Part shown: positions 51,200 through 63,060 of the stretch, in pieces | How positions within the stretch are numbered: position 1 is the stretch's first letter | Layout of the letters: every line of letters begins with the position of its first letter | Source of the DNA: Vanilla planifolia | Lineage: Eukaryota > Streptophyta > Magnoliopsida > Asparagales > Orchidaceae | Reading direction: 5' to 3' | Length of the DNA: 64,000 nt | Assembly (NCBI GenBank): GCA_023846275.1 | Contig: CM043878.1 | Coordinates: 10,795,501-10,859,500 of the forward strand | Position numbers and translations under genes: made by a program | Notes under the pieces: model-generated | What the model was told of the DNA's origin: nothing | Database searches by the model: none | The model's input: only the letters and a program-made list of their open reading frames with translations

Positions 51200-54100
51200 T
51201 CATTTGTCTTATAGTTCGAGGACAAAGTGTTGAAAGGTGTTCACTGAACGATATAAATGTGTATATTTTTTAATGTTTGAAAACTGTTATGAACCAAAAT
51301 CCAAATCATTGAACAAAATAAAGAGAAGGTTTCATTTAACCTAGAAGTGGGATTAGGTGAGATATTCATAGAAATGAAGGTCATGGTTAAGAAAAACCAT
51401 CTTCCAATTGGGGTTTATAGGGGAAGTAGTTATAGTTCATGGATGTATGAAAAGATAGAGCATAGTAAACAGTAGTTAAGTGGAGAGGGAATAAGACTAG
51501 AAGGATGTAAGAGCTAGGAGATAGCAATGATGTTGCATAGTGAAGAAGGAAAAAAAAAACTCATGATACCTACGAGTGCACCATCTAGCACCTGTCGGAT
51601 CACGTAAGAATAAAAGAGAGAAAAAAGAAACCAAAAGCTGTCAGTGTCAGTGTTGCTTGGATCCTCCAGAATGCGCCCATCTGCATTCTCATTGTGCTGA
51701 AGCTCACTTGATTCACTGCATTGTGCTCACAGCGCTCGACGATGTTCAATGCATCTGACCGTGTGCTCCATCACCCTTGGACTTCACCATATCGTGTCGG
51801 GTCAACCCAATCCACATCTAACCACATGTGTCTGATTGCACCTTTCTGCACGTGATTCTTCTCCAATTAATATCAAATTGCGTAGGTCTAGGCCAGTGCA
51901 TGCTAAACCAAGCCTGGACGCATTGGATACGGCCAACATGAGCCATATTGAACTGGACCATGCCACTCTGCCAAAATGAATCGAATTAGTCCAAACTGAG
52001 CCGATTCAAGCCAATTCAGGCTGAATTAGATCAAACCAAACTAGAACGAGTTGAATTGCATCGAATTAGACTAGATCAAGCCGAATCACAATGACTTTAG
52101 CCAAACTCTTTGAACCATACTAAACTAAACCGAGCTTTACTGAATTGTGCCACTTTACTCAACTTCAATAATAAGTTGCTTAGAGGTCTTAACAAAGAGC
52201 TCAAAAATACAACATTGTTTATATGATTAGTTTCTTTGTTTTTGTCTCAAGTAAGCTTGTAAATTCCCCAAATCCTTTTTGCACATCAGCACATAATAAG
52301 ACATCTAACACAATGTGAAACTTTAATCTTTTAACTCTCTTTATGGTCTATAACTTGCAATGGGTATTTAAAAACAGATGAAAAAGTGTAATAGATAAGA
52401 TGGAGATTCTAAGAGAGCACTTAACAAATATTCATTTCCACAAATCAAGATAAAGTTTGGATTAGGGTTGACAAATAAAGATTATAGCTTATTTAGCCTG
52501 TAGCAACAAGGCATAGATGTCTCATACAATGAAAGAAAATTCAAATAAACCTATTGAAATGGGTTATTGACCTATTATTTCTTAATACCTTAGAAACTAG
52601 GGTTTAAAAAGACCCTTATTCCTACACACATACCCTAGAGGATTAGTGGGACATGATAAAAATTTGAGATTAATTACATCATTTTTCAATAAATTGTAAA
52701 CAAACCTTGAGACCTATATAAATAATATAAGACCAATAACTATTATTTTAATAAATATAATGTTTCTATATGCTTAAAAGTTGTGTGTAAAGGATAGTAT
52801 GTTACATGTTCATCAATCTAGACTTTGGTACTTATCTTCCAAAATTGAAGAACAGGTCCTTTCTTCTTTGTGCACCACAATTGAATAAAGAGATTATAAT
52901 ACCAGAGTAAACAATTTTGCTTGTGTTTATAATGAAAATGTTATCTTTTATGCCTCATAATAATACTTGTAATAATTTTATTTTAAGCTGGGCCAACACA
53001 ATGTTGCACATCTCAAGTAATTTCTTTACATGGTCTCAAATAGGAGTTGTTCTTGAGATCTTCTTAAGGTCTCTTCTTTGATCTCATACAAGTCAAGTAA
53101 TTCTTTTAGTTTAATTGTCAAAAAATAGTTCTATAAACTAATTATTTTTATCATAACTTTACTACATTTTTAGGTATTTTATTTAAATATTAACGTGCAT
53201 ATCTCGTTATTAATTACGGTTGGTAGATTTGTCTTTCAGCAATTTATCTTCAACGTGATAAATTCAGACATTTCCGCTTCGAACTTAATAAAAAAATAAT
53301 TCAAGTTTTAGTTTAATTTATGCCATATAATATTTAATTAAAAAACAAAAATGATAAATTATTAAAATAATTCAATGTAGCATTTCATAACAAACAGACC
53401 AGCTTAAGAATAATAAAATAATAGAAAAAAAAAACCTAAATAGCAAAGGTGGATGTTAATGTTAAGATTACAAATAATGAAAAATATAAACTATCAAACA
53501 ATATCATTAATTATTCTAGTTTTATTTTATTTAATCTTTAAATGTCAAAATATGAGATTATCTTTATTATAGTTTGACTTTATGTTATTTATTAGTTTTA
53601 AAATATGATATTATCTTGACCATTATAAGTTAATTAATGATGTATAACAAGTTGCATCATAAGGATAACATTAAGAAAAATCTTGTTAAGCTTGATCTGT
53701 ATCTAATTTAAACCAAATAAGACCCCAAAAACATTAAGAAATGAATTGAAAAATATTTAGATTGTTCCAAATCACTTATTGAATGTAATGGATCATCAAG
53801 TCATTTATGTGATATGTCAAAAGAATAAAAAGCCTTCTTGATCTTTTTTTAAATTGGAATCACATTGTTAAGAGATGAATGAGACACATCATTTGAATTT
53901 GAACATGTTTATTGGGTTTATACTTTGTCTTGCTTGTTTTATGAAATTACAACATGTTTTATTTTATTTTATTTATTCACGTAAATATAGTAATAAATTA
54001 CTAATTATGATAGTTAATTTTGGATGCATTATGTTTTTGCCATCCATTTTTAATTTCTAGAAACTACTAGTTTTTCTCTCTTAATTTTTTTTTTATTTGT

Positions 54101-55603
54101 GAGGATACTTTCTCTTTCTCTCTCTTCTTAAACTAGACTAAATCACATTCTCTTTAACCAATCACCAGCACTGTGGAACTCGTTATCTCAAGTAACCCAA
54201 ATCATTCACTTTAACATATACTTTTTTTTTTTATGTCTTGGCCAATATTAACAAAATCTCTTCACAATATTACTTTTTCTTTCTTTATCTTATCTTTTTG
54301 TTTTTAACCTAAATATGTTAATAGGAAAGAATAAGCTTAGTTAGATAAGAGAAGTTGTTCCATAACAAATACTTTTATTTTGAATTGTGACTATATTGTA
54401 AAGGATATAACATTCACAAGAGTATATCGAATAGTATATTTTGAAAAAAAAAATTAACGTTTTAATTTACTATGCTTATAATACTTGATCTATAAAAGTA
54501 TTCATTGATTGATAGACGACATGATTATTATATATATATTTATGAATCATTTTAGAAAAATAATTCTAATATTTGATGCTTGACTTGCAAAATATTTTTC
54601 TTTTTTAAGATAATAGTTATTTTTACACCTTCAATCAATTTGTTTTTGACAAAATTGTAATCTCACTTGGGTTGACAACACAAAAGATAAGAGAAATTAT
54701 AAAATTCAACTTAGATCTATTAAGGTGTTATAAATGTATATGTTAACTAATGAATATTGTCTTTTTAAACATTTAAATATCCAAAACAAATGATAATCCT
54801 AAATGTGAATATTTCATGCTACATCATAGAACATGATTAATCTCTATAAAAATTAAAAATAATTACAAAGAAGTATACGTAATCTAATTATCTTACATAA
54901 AAACTTTTTCATATTAATATTATAAAATATTATTCAAAAGCAATACGAATGAGTAGAATGAGTTTTATAAGTTTATTAGAATTATTTAATGCTTATTGTT
55001 TTTGGAGCATTTTTATTAGAATAATGTAAAATGAATTGAGTTTGAGCTAAAAGAATAATTTTTTTTTTCAAACATAAAAGTATTAAAAAATTTTAATAAA
55101 TATTTCTTCTAAGAGCTTGACCTTCAATGACATAAAACTAACATGGATAAGTACAAAGGTGGTTTAACTAGTCTAAGGACTCGACAAAACAAGCAGAATA
55201 GAAGAAGAACTTGACTTGAGAATTCAACACATAGGAATCCAATGGGACCATAACGGATAGCTCCATCGACATGCTTTTCCGTTGAAGTTTTAAAATCTTA
55301 ATTTATATTAACCATGATATATCTTTTTAATATAAACCCATTTCTCTACGTCATAAAAGACAACAAAAAGCATCATCAGAAAATAAAATAAATAAAAAAA
55401 AAAAGGCATCGTAACATTACCAAGATGGAGAGCAGAACCCAAATCGAGGATTGGAACGATTTGATACATTGTCACAGGCATTGTCTCAAAGGTGATCTAC
55501 TTGCTGTACTGCACTATCCCTAAGCCATGGAGCCCTCATGCATTGAACAGTTGATTAATTCATGCTACCCAAGTTTGGCCAAGAGAACTAACCTTACTAC
55601 AAG
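51200..55603. other. Intergenic between ASCH and WRC genes, AT-rich
   Basis: Contains the ASCH 3' UTR, a GC-richer patch with degenerate short repeats at 51.6-52.15 kb, long AT-rich DNA without features I recognise, and the WRC gene 3' UTR (about 55.40-55.60 kb, minus strand). Confidence 0.6.
51945..52150. repeat. Degenerate short tandem repeat (GAATTxAxCCAAAC-like)
   Basis: An 8-12 bp motif (CGAATTAG, CCAAACTGAGCCGA, GAATTGCATCGAATTAGAC) recurs irregularly about 15 times. Similar degenerate arrays occur in some plant LTRs. The family is not identified. Confidence 0.55.
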
Positions 55604-58467
55604 TCAAAGAAGAGACTTGAGCGAGCGAGCCTTCACAGGCTTCCTCCCTCGCTTCTTGATTGGCCTCTTGTTCCGCTTCTTCACCTCACAGCAGTCTCCA
55701 ACCTTCTCTTCCACACAATGATCATCGACGCCGCTACGTGTGTGGGCTTCCTGGTAGCCGTCGTCGTCAACCGCCGGAGTATCAAAAGACTCATGCGACT
55801 CTGAACTCTCCTTGCTCAGGTCTTCCTCGCCGTGGGCTGAACCTCTTCGCTTGCTCCACCAGGGTCCCAAGACGGAGTAATAGTAGTAATAGTTGCCGCC
55901 AGCCGTGCTACCCGATGCTGCAGTAGTTTTCTTCCGTCGAGCATTGGCGCGGCCGGGGCCATCTTCGGAGGCTTCCTCGTCGTAGCGCGCGCGGTAGGAG
56001 CGGAGCTGGGCGAGGTGGTAGCTGCAGAGTGAGTGCGGCGGCTGGGCGTCTCGCTTGCAGTGCCATCCTTTGCCGTCCGTCTTCTTGCACTTCATAACAC
56101 CCACGCCGACTTCCTTTTGCGCCTCTCTCTTCTTCCTTGTTCGACCATCTTCTTCCTTGCTTTCTTCCACATCATCCGCTGCCACTTCCTCCGAGACCAT
56201 GGCTCTGCCATTGTAGAGACAGTCGCAGTTAAGGACGCATCCATCCATCCCGATTGTTAAACTCATACAAGTAGAAAAGCTGCAACTTACTCCGTGATAG
56301 GTTCTTCCTTGGCTTCCAAGACGTCTCCGATGACTTGCATCTCCTCTTCACAGTACGACGACTCCATGAGCTCCTCCTGCAAATACCCCAAACAAACAAA
56401 ATCCTATTTTCCGTGAAAACGTTGATTAGCCCCAAATTCTAAATTAGCCCTTATTCCCAAACAATCCCGTTCTTGCGCTGCAATACGAAACATCAAAAAG
56501 CGCCATCTCTACGGATTGATTTGATTACAAGGAATTGGGGGAAACGGCAGACAAGCATGAATGGGGAGAAAGATGACAGGGGAAAAGAAGGACGGATGTA
56601 ACTTCTAACCCGATGATGTTCTGACACGCCGCGGAGGTCGACGGAAGAGCCAAACGACGAGCGGTTCAGATCGCAGAGAAGCCCCGCCGCGGCTACAACT
56701 GCTGCAGCGGAATCCCAAGGCGCAGGCGGAGGCGGCGGAGTCGCCGCGTCGTAATCCGATGTCAACCCAAGCAGCTCTCCCTCTTTCCTCATGATTCTCA
56801 TGCGAACCCTCAAACCCGCGGAGAGTCGGGCGAGCAGAAGTATCCAACGGGGAAACAATCGCACCGAATCGGATTACTGGAAACGCCAGGCCTCCTCCTT
56901 CGCCTGTTAAACGGTTGGAGATCTCCTCCAAGAGAAAGGTGGCTTCCTTCTTCTCCCTCCCTTCCTCCCTCCCTCCCTCCCTCGATTCTCTTTCTTAACG
57001 TTTTTAGTTCCTCGACCTCTTTCGCACGAATTTCTATTTTTTTATTTTTTATATAATTTTCTTAGAAGGGTGCTTCATCTTTTACAGGCAGTGGCCCGGT
57101 TCGAAATGGTTCGGTTCACTCCGACCGAATGAACGAATGCTTTCTAATTAGTAACCTTAAACAACACATTATTTAATTTTACACATATTGCATTATTTAA
57201 TCTCACAGGAGGCATGATGGGTTGACAATATTTTAATTAATTAAAGAGAATAATTTTCAAACTTATATTTAACAATACACACACCTCGTACTGCATGGCC
57301 CATAAGACTTGGTGGGCCAACAAAACCGTGCCCCGACTCGCGACGGACTAAAAACGGCCTAATAGGCCGGTATCGCTCAATAAACACAGCATTGACATTA
57401 CGTTTTCATCCAAAACATGATAAGCTACGTTGGATTTATTGAATAAAAACGATTTATTTATTTTTTAATATGATTGTTTCATGCATGAGGCAATGATTGC
57501 TACATCAATATCGTATAAAAGAAAGAATATTCATGAATCTGTAAACCGTATTTATTCCTGTATATAAAATCTACATGCAATACTTTTTACGGTGTAAGGT
57601 CAACGAGCCATGGTAGATGTAAGTCAATTAATGGTTATCTAAACCTGAATTGACCATCTAATAGTGAGTACTACACAAGCCGTCAAGCTTTGTTTTTTTT
57701 TTTTTTGTGAAGAATAATGAAATTTATTCAGCGGTTCCAAAATGCCCCTACAGAGCAAACAAAATCCCAAAAGGTACCTCCCGAGAGACGACCAGGGGGA
57801 ATGCGGTGATGAAGATTGATAGAAAGGGTGAGAAAAGAAGCAGCTTGCAAGGAAATGGGAAGAAGATTGAGAAGACTTGCAGTCGAGTTAAGCAGTGATT
57901 TGGGTTAAATAGAAATGGTGGGTAAATTCTAGGGTTTAATTAACTGCAACAAACCCACATCGATTCCGATTAGAAGAAGCATGGAAAGCAGAAAAAGTGA
58001 CAGATCCAAGTGGAAGCTCTATACTGAAAGCATGATACGGTTCATTTTCCAGCAATATGGAACCCAGAAAGCAGAAACCCTAACAGTGGTCGAGAGCAAG
58101 GAAAGGCAGGCTTTGTACCAACCCGTGACGAATCACTGAGGAAATCAGCGGGTGAGGGAAACCCTAGGGCTTGGAAGGCCGAAGCAGGGAGAAAAAGATA
58201 AACGCAGCAAACGGCAGATGAAAAGAGGTGAAGAGAAGCCGATCTGACCTGGGAGTTCGTGCAGTCGTCATACTCCACAGCATCCCACGGCGACAGGTTC
58301 AGCTGACACTGCAGCTCCCCGGGGTCAGCTTCCGGCGGGGGCAGCGGAGGCCAGCAGTACCGAGCTGCGGGTGGCATCGGAGGAGACGAAGAAGAACAAT
58401 AAGGGAACGGCGCCGAGAAATTATACGCCCATCCCAGGAGCTTGGAGGCCTGCTTCCTTATCCTCAT
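55604..58467 (-). CDS. WRC-domain zinc-finger protein, 3 exons
   Basis: Exons 58467-58249, 56376-56291 and 56204-55604 join in frame to 301 residues. The N-terminus MRIRKQASKLLG and later CQLNLSPWD (53-62) form a motif pair that I associate with a small plant family of WRC proteins lacking the QLQ domain of GRFs. The acidic exon 2 is EELMESSYCEEEMQVIGDVL.... The WRC zinc finger runs from Cys141 to His165: C141, C151, C162, H165 (C-x9-C-x10-C-x2-H). It is followed by SYRARY and basic stretches. The C-terminus KKRNKRPIKKRGRKPVKAR is a strong nuclear signal with an AT-hook-like RGRKP. The likely role is a nuclear DNA-binding regulator; targets are unknown. There is a TATA box 165 bp upstream. 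A second candidate first exon lies inside intron 1. Confidence 0.85.
56610..56801 (-). CDS. Alternative first exon of the WRC gene (candidate)
   Basis: A GC-rich open frame of 64 codons starting MRIMRKEGELLGLTSDYDAA and containing LLCDLNRSSF ends ..SEHHR at a GT donor (CGG|GTTAGA) in phase 0. That is the same phase as the distal first exon. Splicing to exon 2 at 56,376 would give a 292-residue isoform. The start resembles the distal exon (MRIRKQASKLLG), and CDLN resembles CQLN. A purine-rich leader (minus strand, about 56,940-56,990) precedes it. It may be a duplicated first exon with its own promoter. Expression cannot be judged from sequence. Confidence 0.55.
57693..57728 (-). terminator. 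AATAAA plus genomic A14 tract in WRC intron 1
   Basis: On the minus strand AATAAA (57,728-57,723) is followed 16 bases later by 14 A residues. If used, this site would polyadenylate a short transcript from the distal first exon. Reading through the donor, that transcript stays open to 58,042 and encodes 141 residues. The A-tract may instead mark an old retroposed cDNA end. Confidence 0.35.
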
Positions 58468-58640
58468 TTCGACGGAAAGAAGCTGAATCGCCGAGGAAGA
58501 GAGTGAAGGGTTGAAAAATAAGGACTGCTCGCGCGCGCGCGAGGTGGGGAGGAGAAGGAGCTGCAGATCTTGAGGTGAAGTAGTGAAGAGAGAGGGCCGA
58601 GGGTTTCTGCTGCCCTCGCCTCTCTTTCCAGCTATATTTT
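58468..58640 (-). promoter_or_regulatory. Distal promoter and 5' leader of the WRC gene
   Basis: On the minus strand AAAATATAGC (58,640-58,631) is a TATA-like box about 165 bp before the ATG. It is followed by a CT-rich leader containing a perfect 16-bp (CG)n palindrome at 58,528-58,543. Confidence 0.5.
58528..58543. repeat. Perfect (CG)n palindrome
   Basis: CTCGCGCGCGCGCGAG is self-complementary over its full length. It lies in the WRC leader. Alternating CG favours Z-DNA and is a dense methylation target. Confidence 0.9.
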
Positions 58641-59849
58641 AGGTTAAAGTAATTTCGTACTCCTTGCGCAAAGACGATAATACCCTCCCCATTTACCTGA
58701 AACTACTCTTTTGGCACTACCAAGTTAGTTGAAAGATGACTGACTGATGCTGCTGTGGTTCCGACTTGGTCTATTATATAAGGTTTTGTAATTTTTTTAC
58801 TTCATAAGTTACAACTAAGGAATAATTTTCTAATGCTATAAAGTATCATATCAACATGTCAATATCTTATTTAAGGTCTTGAATCATTTATAGGGTTGAT
58901 TTCAATACATATCAATCTAATCAAAGCTTTGTGTTATTTAGAAAAAACAGTTTATTTTTCTAAGATTTTTTTTTTATTTATAGGCATTTTTTGTCTTATT
59001 ATTGGTATTGTTCAATCTTTATTTTAGTTTACTTTTTTAAGATTAGGTGTTCTTTAGAAAGAAAAATTATGAATGTTTTATTAAAAAGATTTTTGTAAAA
59101 ATTAAATTTGTCATCAAGATCGTAGTATAAGCAATTTTATATTTTGTGTTTATACGTGATATTTTAAGAAGGTCTTATGATAATTTTCTTTATCACATAA
59201 AAGTTTTAGATAGAACTTTTATTTAAGTTTTTTTTTTGTTATTTAGTGGGTAAAGAGGTCGGTTTAGAGATGATCTTAAGAAGGTAGAAAAAGGTCACAA
59301 AACAAATTTATGAGAAGATTTTCTTTATAGAATTGTTCTAAACTATCAATTTGATTAAACCTATTTCTTTATGTATTCACTCTAGATATGAAATCAAAGT
59401 GAAACATTCATACCATTTAATATGAAAAAAATTCTAAATCAATAAATTGGTTATGAATCAGCTTTAAGCTCTTGGCATTTGACTTAACATTTTAAAATAT
59501 TTGTACACCATACATAGATACTTAAAATATCTAATATATATTTAAACAATAAATAGTATAATATACCCTAGTATTAATACATTGATATGTGCTAAACAAA
59601 AAACTATTTTTTGAACTAAAACTATATAATACAAATTTAATGAAAAAGATTCTAGAGATGTCAATGAATGTCTGAACTACTATCAAATTAATTCATTAAG
59701 ATCCAAGTGTGCTAGCTCGAATAGGCTTATTATTTCAACACACATGAATAGAAAGTCAAAGGTTTGCATAAATATGAATAAGAGGAGCAATTCAAGTTTA
59801 GTGATGATTGAGTAATGCAATTGATTATAAATTTTGTCATCGTCAACTC

Positions 59850-60130
59850 TTTATTAATGGACACTCTAAATTCTATGACTCGCCAAAAGATTATTTACTC
59901 ATGCATGATTTACCCTTGGTGATGTCACATGTTTTACCATTTATGTCATCTCCCTTAATATAGCCCATATTGTATGACTTCAAGTATGTCATTATTTTAA
60001 AACTACATTATTTTCATCATCGAGTCTCTATATAAGAACATTGTATGAAGCCAATGCATGGCTTTTGACTTCTTGTTCAATCAATAAAACTTTTAAATTT
60101 CATGAATTGCTCTACAAAAAAAGATGTCTC
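59850..60130 (+). mobile_element. Possible LTR fragment (TATA plus poly(A) module)
   Basis: CTATATAAGAACATTGTATG (from 60,028) followed about 50 bases later by CAATAAAAC (60,082) matches the U3-R-U5 layout of plant LTRs. No primer-binding site, second LTR or coding region was found, so this is a weak call. Confidence 0.25.
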
Positions 60131-62199
60131 TAAGTGGTCAAGCCAAGTAACCAACTTTTTAATATTGAACTATTTATCATATATTAATAAGTCAAGTTTC
60201 TCTTTGTTTTGAAGGATCTTTACTATCGTTGAAACATCATGGCTCCAAATTGACGTCTTTGTCTTCTTTAGCATTGCGTTCTTTAATAAACGTTGAAAGG
60301 ATCCTTTGGAGATAATTCGAGTCAACGAGTGAAACCATTAATATGAGCAATATTCTTATGCCACTGCAACTAAGGTAGATTGTCATTCCATTACTTTCCT
60401 TATTAAGACTTGAATCATTTGGGTTATTTGTGCGATCTACTACTCCAATCCCTATCAAGATATTAAAATATCCAAAATTTTAAACTTTTTTTTATTAAAA
60501 AATCTCAAATTTAAAATTTAGTTCAATAAATAGTGCAATAAAATCTCAATATTTATAACCTCAAACACTTGTAAATGAATCTAAAAAAGATTTAAATGTG
60601 ACTTTTAGAAAGTAAAAGTTAAAAGTAACCCTTCCCAATAACTAAAGAAACACATGGGTTTCATAAAAAGTTGATGGTGTCTTGTCAAAGCTAAACTAAA
60701 TCCACAACCCTACACTTTGTAGATAGGCAAAACACCAAGACAAGCTTCTTCCAAATGAGGCAAAAGTTGTTCCACAAAAGTCATAAGCCTTTCTATTGCT
60801 CTTAAGCTTATAAACTCCCTTTCAACTCCTTCACTTGGGCTCTACTATTAAGGCCCATAAATCCTATTCATCATAACACTAAAGACCATTAAACCATATT
60901 TGAAACAAGATTTTAAATTTATTTTTCAACAAAATCATTTTTATAAAATATTTTATTTTTATTCATAAAATTATTTTTATTAAAATTAAATTAATCTTAT
61001 TAAAAAAGTGATGCATCCAATAATGATAATATGTTGCCAAGAAGTATTTAATAAATTAATTATTTCTATGAGAAATCATGAAAAATATTTTTTTAATTTT
61101 AAAAAAATAGTAAGATCTTTGTAATATAATTTTGAAATTTCAAATAATATTTTGCTATTTATTTACATAATTTTAGTTTCTTAAGTCAAAAAGATATTTC
61201 CTAATTAATCTTCAACTCAAGCAATAGAACTATATTCTCAAAGTGATTATGTGCTAAGATATTTTTTATTTTGTGAGAATTAATTGAAAAATTAGATTTT
61301 TATTTTGAAAAAAAAATTAAAAAAGTAATAATATTATTTGATAATCTATAATGAAAATATCATTTTATAAACTCAGTTGTTTGATTGATTCTTAATGGAA
61401 AGTATAAACGTAAAAAAATTTTAAAATATCGTTTATTGCCTTTTCCTAGTAGATTATGACAAAATTATCTTTTTGTCACCCTTCCCCAACCATCTATTAG
61501 TTGCTTGCCAACCACAATGATCCAAAAGGGAGAACATGAGGCAGGGACAATAGGTCACTTAGCCACCAATTTATCTACTTATGATAAGCTGAAAACAAAC
61601 ATACATAAAATTTTCCTTTTCTAACATGTAATTATGACAAAAACATGCGTATGCTCTCAAACCGAAGCATAGACAAGAAGACAAAGCTATGGTGGAGGCT
61701 ACTATAGTTTTGAGTGCCAAACATGTTTTCAACAATGATTATTACCTTCAAAAAGAATGAAAGAGTGACTCTATTTTTATTTGGTTATTTAATATTGGTT
61801 TAAGAAAAAAAATTAATTATCCTTATTTCTTTTCTGTTTTTAACTAACTCAAACAAAATATAAGAATTATAAAAAATTAACTTTGGAATTCATATTAAAG
61901 CTAAAACGTAAAGGTTCATTAATCAAACTTTAATGAAAGAGAAGTGTAGAAGTGAATAAAATTTTGAAATAAAAAAATCGATGAAAGTGGTGCAAGGACA
62001 AGTTAAACTTTGATACAAACAGATTAGAGGTTATTGGTGGGGGAATGTTATTACATAAGTGTGTTGCAAGGTGTGGTGACACATAAGTATGGGTATGATA
62101 ATGTTCTGGCGTGGTTGAGAGTGTAATTCCACAGGTATGCAGGTGTGTAGTTATGTGGTTTATGGAAGAAAGTGGAGCAACAAGGTGAGAGACTATGTG

Positions 62200-63060
62200 A
62201 GCTATTGCATAGAAGATAATAGAACTTTTGGATCATCATATTTGTATAACCATAGGCTATATGCACATATTACCATTAAGCATCATATAAGATTAAATAT
62301 ACTAAGGAAAAAAAGAATAAGACCATACAAGACAACATTAATAAATCATATAATATCAATATAAGAGTAAAAGTTATCTGAAGATGGATTTGAGTAAATG
62401 AGAAGCAAACTTCATAACCTCAAAATGATTGTAGGGTATTATTTGGACTATTGTATCAATATGACCATGTGTTGTACACATATTGCTATTAAGCATCATA
62501 TGAGACTAAGTAAGCAAAAGAATAGGAGAATTGGATCATGAAGTATAGCAATAACAAATCATATACTATTATCAATATAATACTAAAGGTTATATATAAT
62601 CAAATGCAATAAAAAGTATGATATCATCAATTTTATTAATACAATCAATTTAGATAAGTTTAAGTAAAAGATGTTTAGTCTCATCATGCATATATATAGA
62701 AGGTGATGTACAAGTATGATTAAGTGAAAAATAGTATCATATATGAAATTGTTAGATTATAATGTAAGAAGTACTACAATATAATGCATAAATACAAAAG
62801 TAAATATTATACAAGTATAATAAAATAAGAGAATAAAACCTAACTAAGTCAGATGAGTTGAATAACATTTGAAAGAAATGTATAATATGACATGCACAAT
62901 TGTATAAATACGATCAAGTGAAAAATGATGTCTTATAAAGAACTGGCTATTACAGCATAATAAGACAAAGAAGTAGAATGGATTATAATGTATTATAAAG
63001 ACGGTGTATAATATAATATAAGTAGAATGTCTAAGCTAAATAAGTTGAAATTTGTTATAA
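62200..63060. repeat. Diverged tandem satellite-like repeats
   Basis: The first pair is at about 62.26-62.37 kb and 62.48-62.59 kb (shared TATTAAGCATCATATRAGA and AATCATATA..ATCAATATAA). The second pair is at about 62.71-62.88 kb and 62.89-63.06 kb (shared GATYAAGTGAAAAAT, then TAAGTxxGATGAGTTGAA-like ends), with a period near 180 bp. The copies are much diverged. Confidence 0.5.

Noticed and set aside
56605-56931. 108-codon minus frame starting MEEISNRLTGEGGG
   Set aside because: It is in a different frame from the MRIMRK exon and uses the same GC-rich DNA. Only the MRIMRK frame has a phase-matched donor and resemblance to the distal first exon.
55604-58467. Growth-regulating factor (GRF) identity for the WRC gene
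   Set aside because: The WRC finger is present but the QLQ domain that defines GRFs is absent from both candidate first exons.
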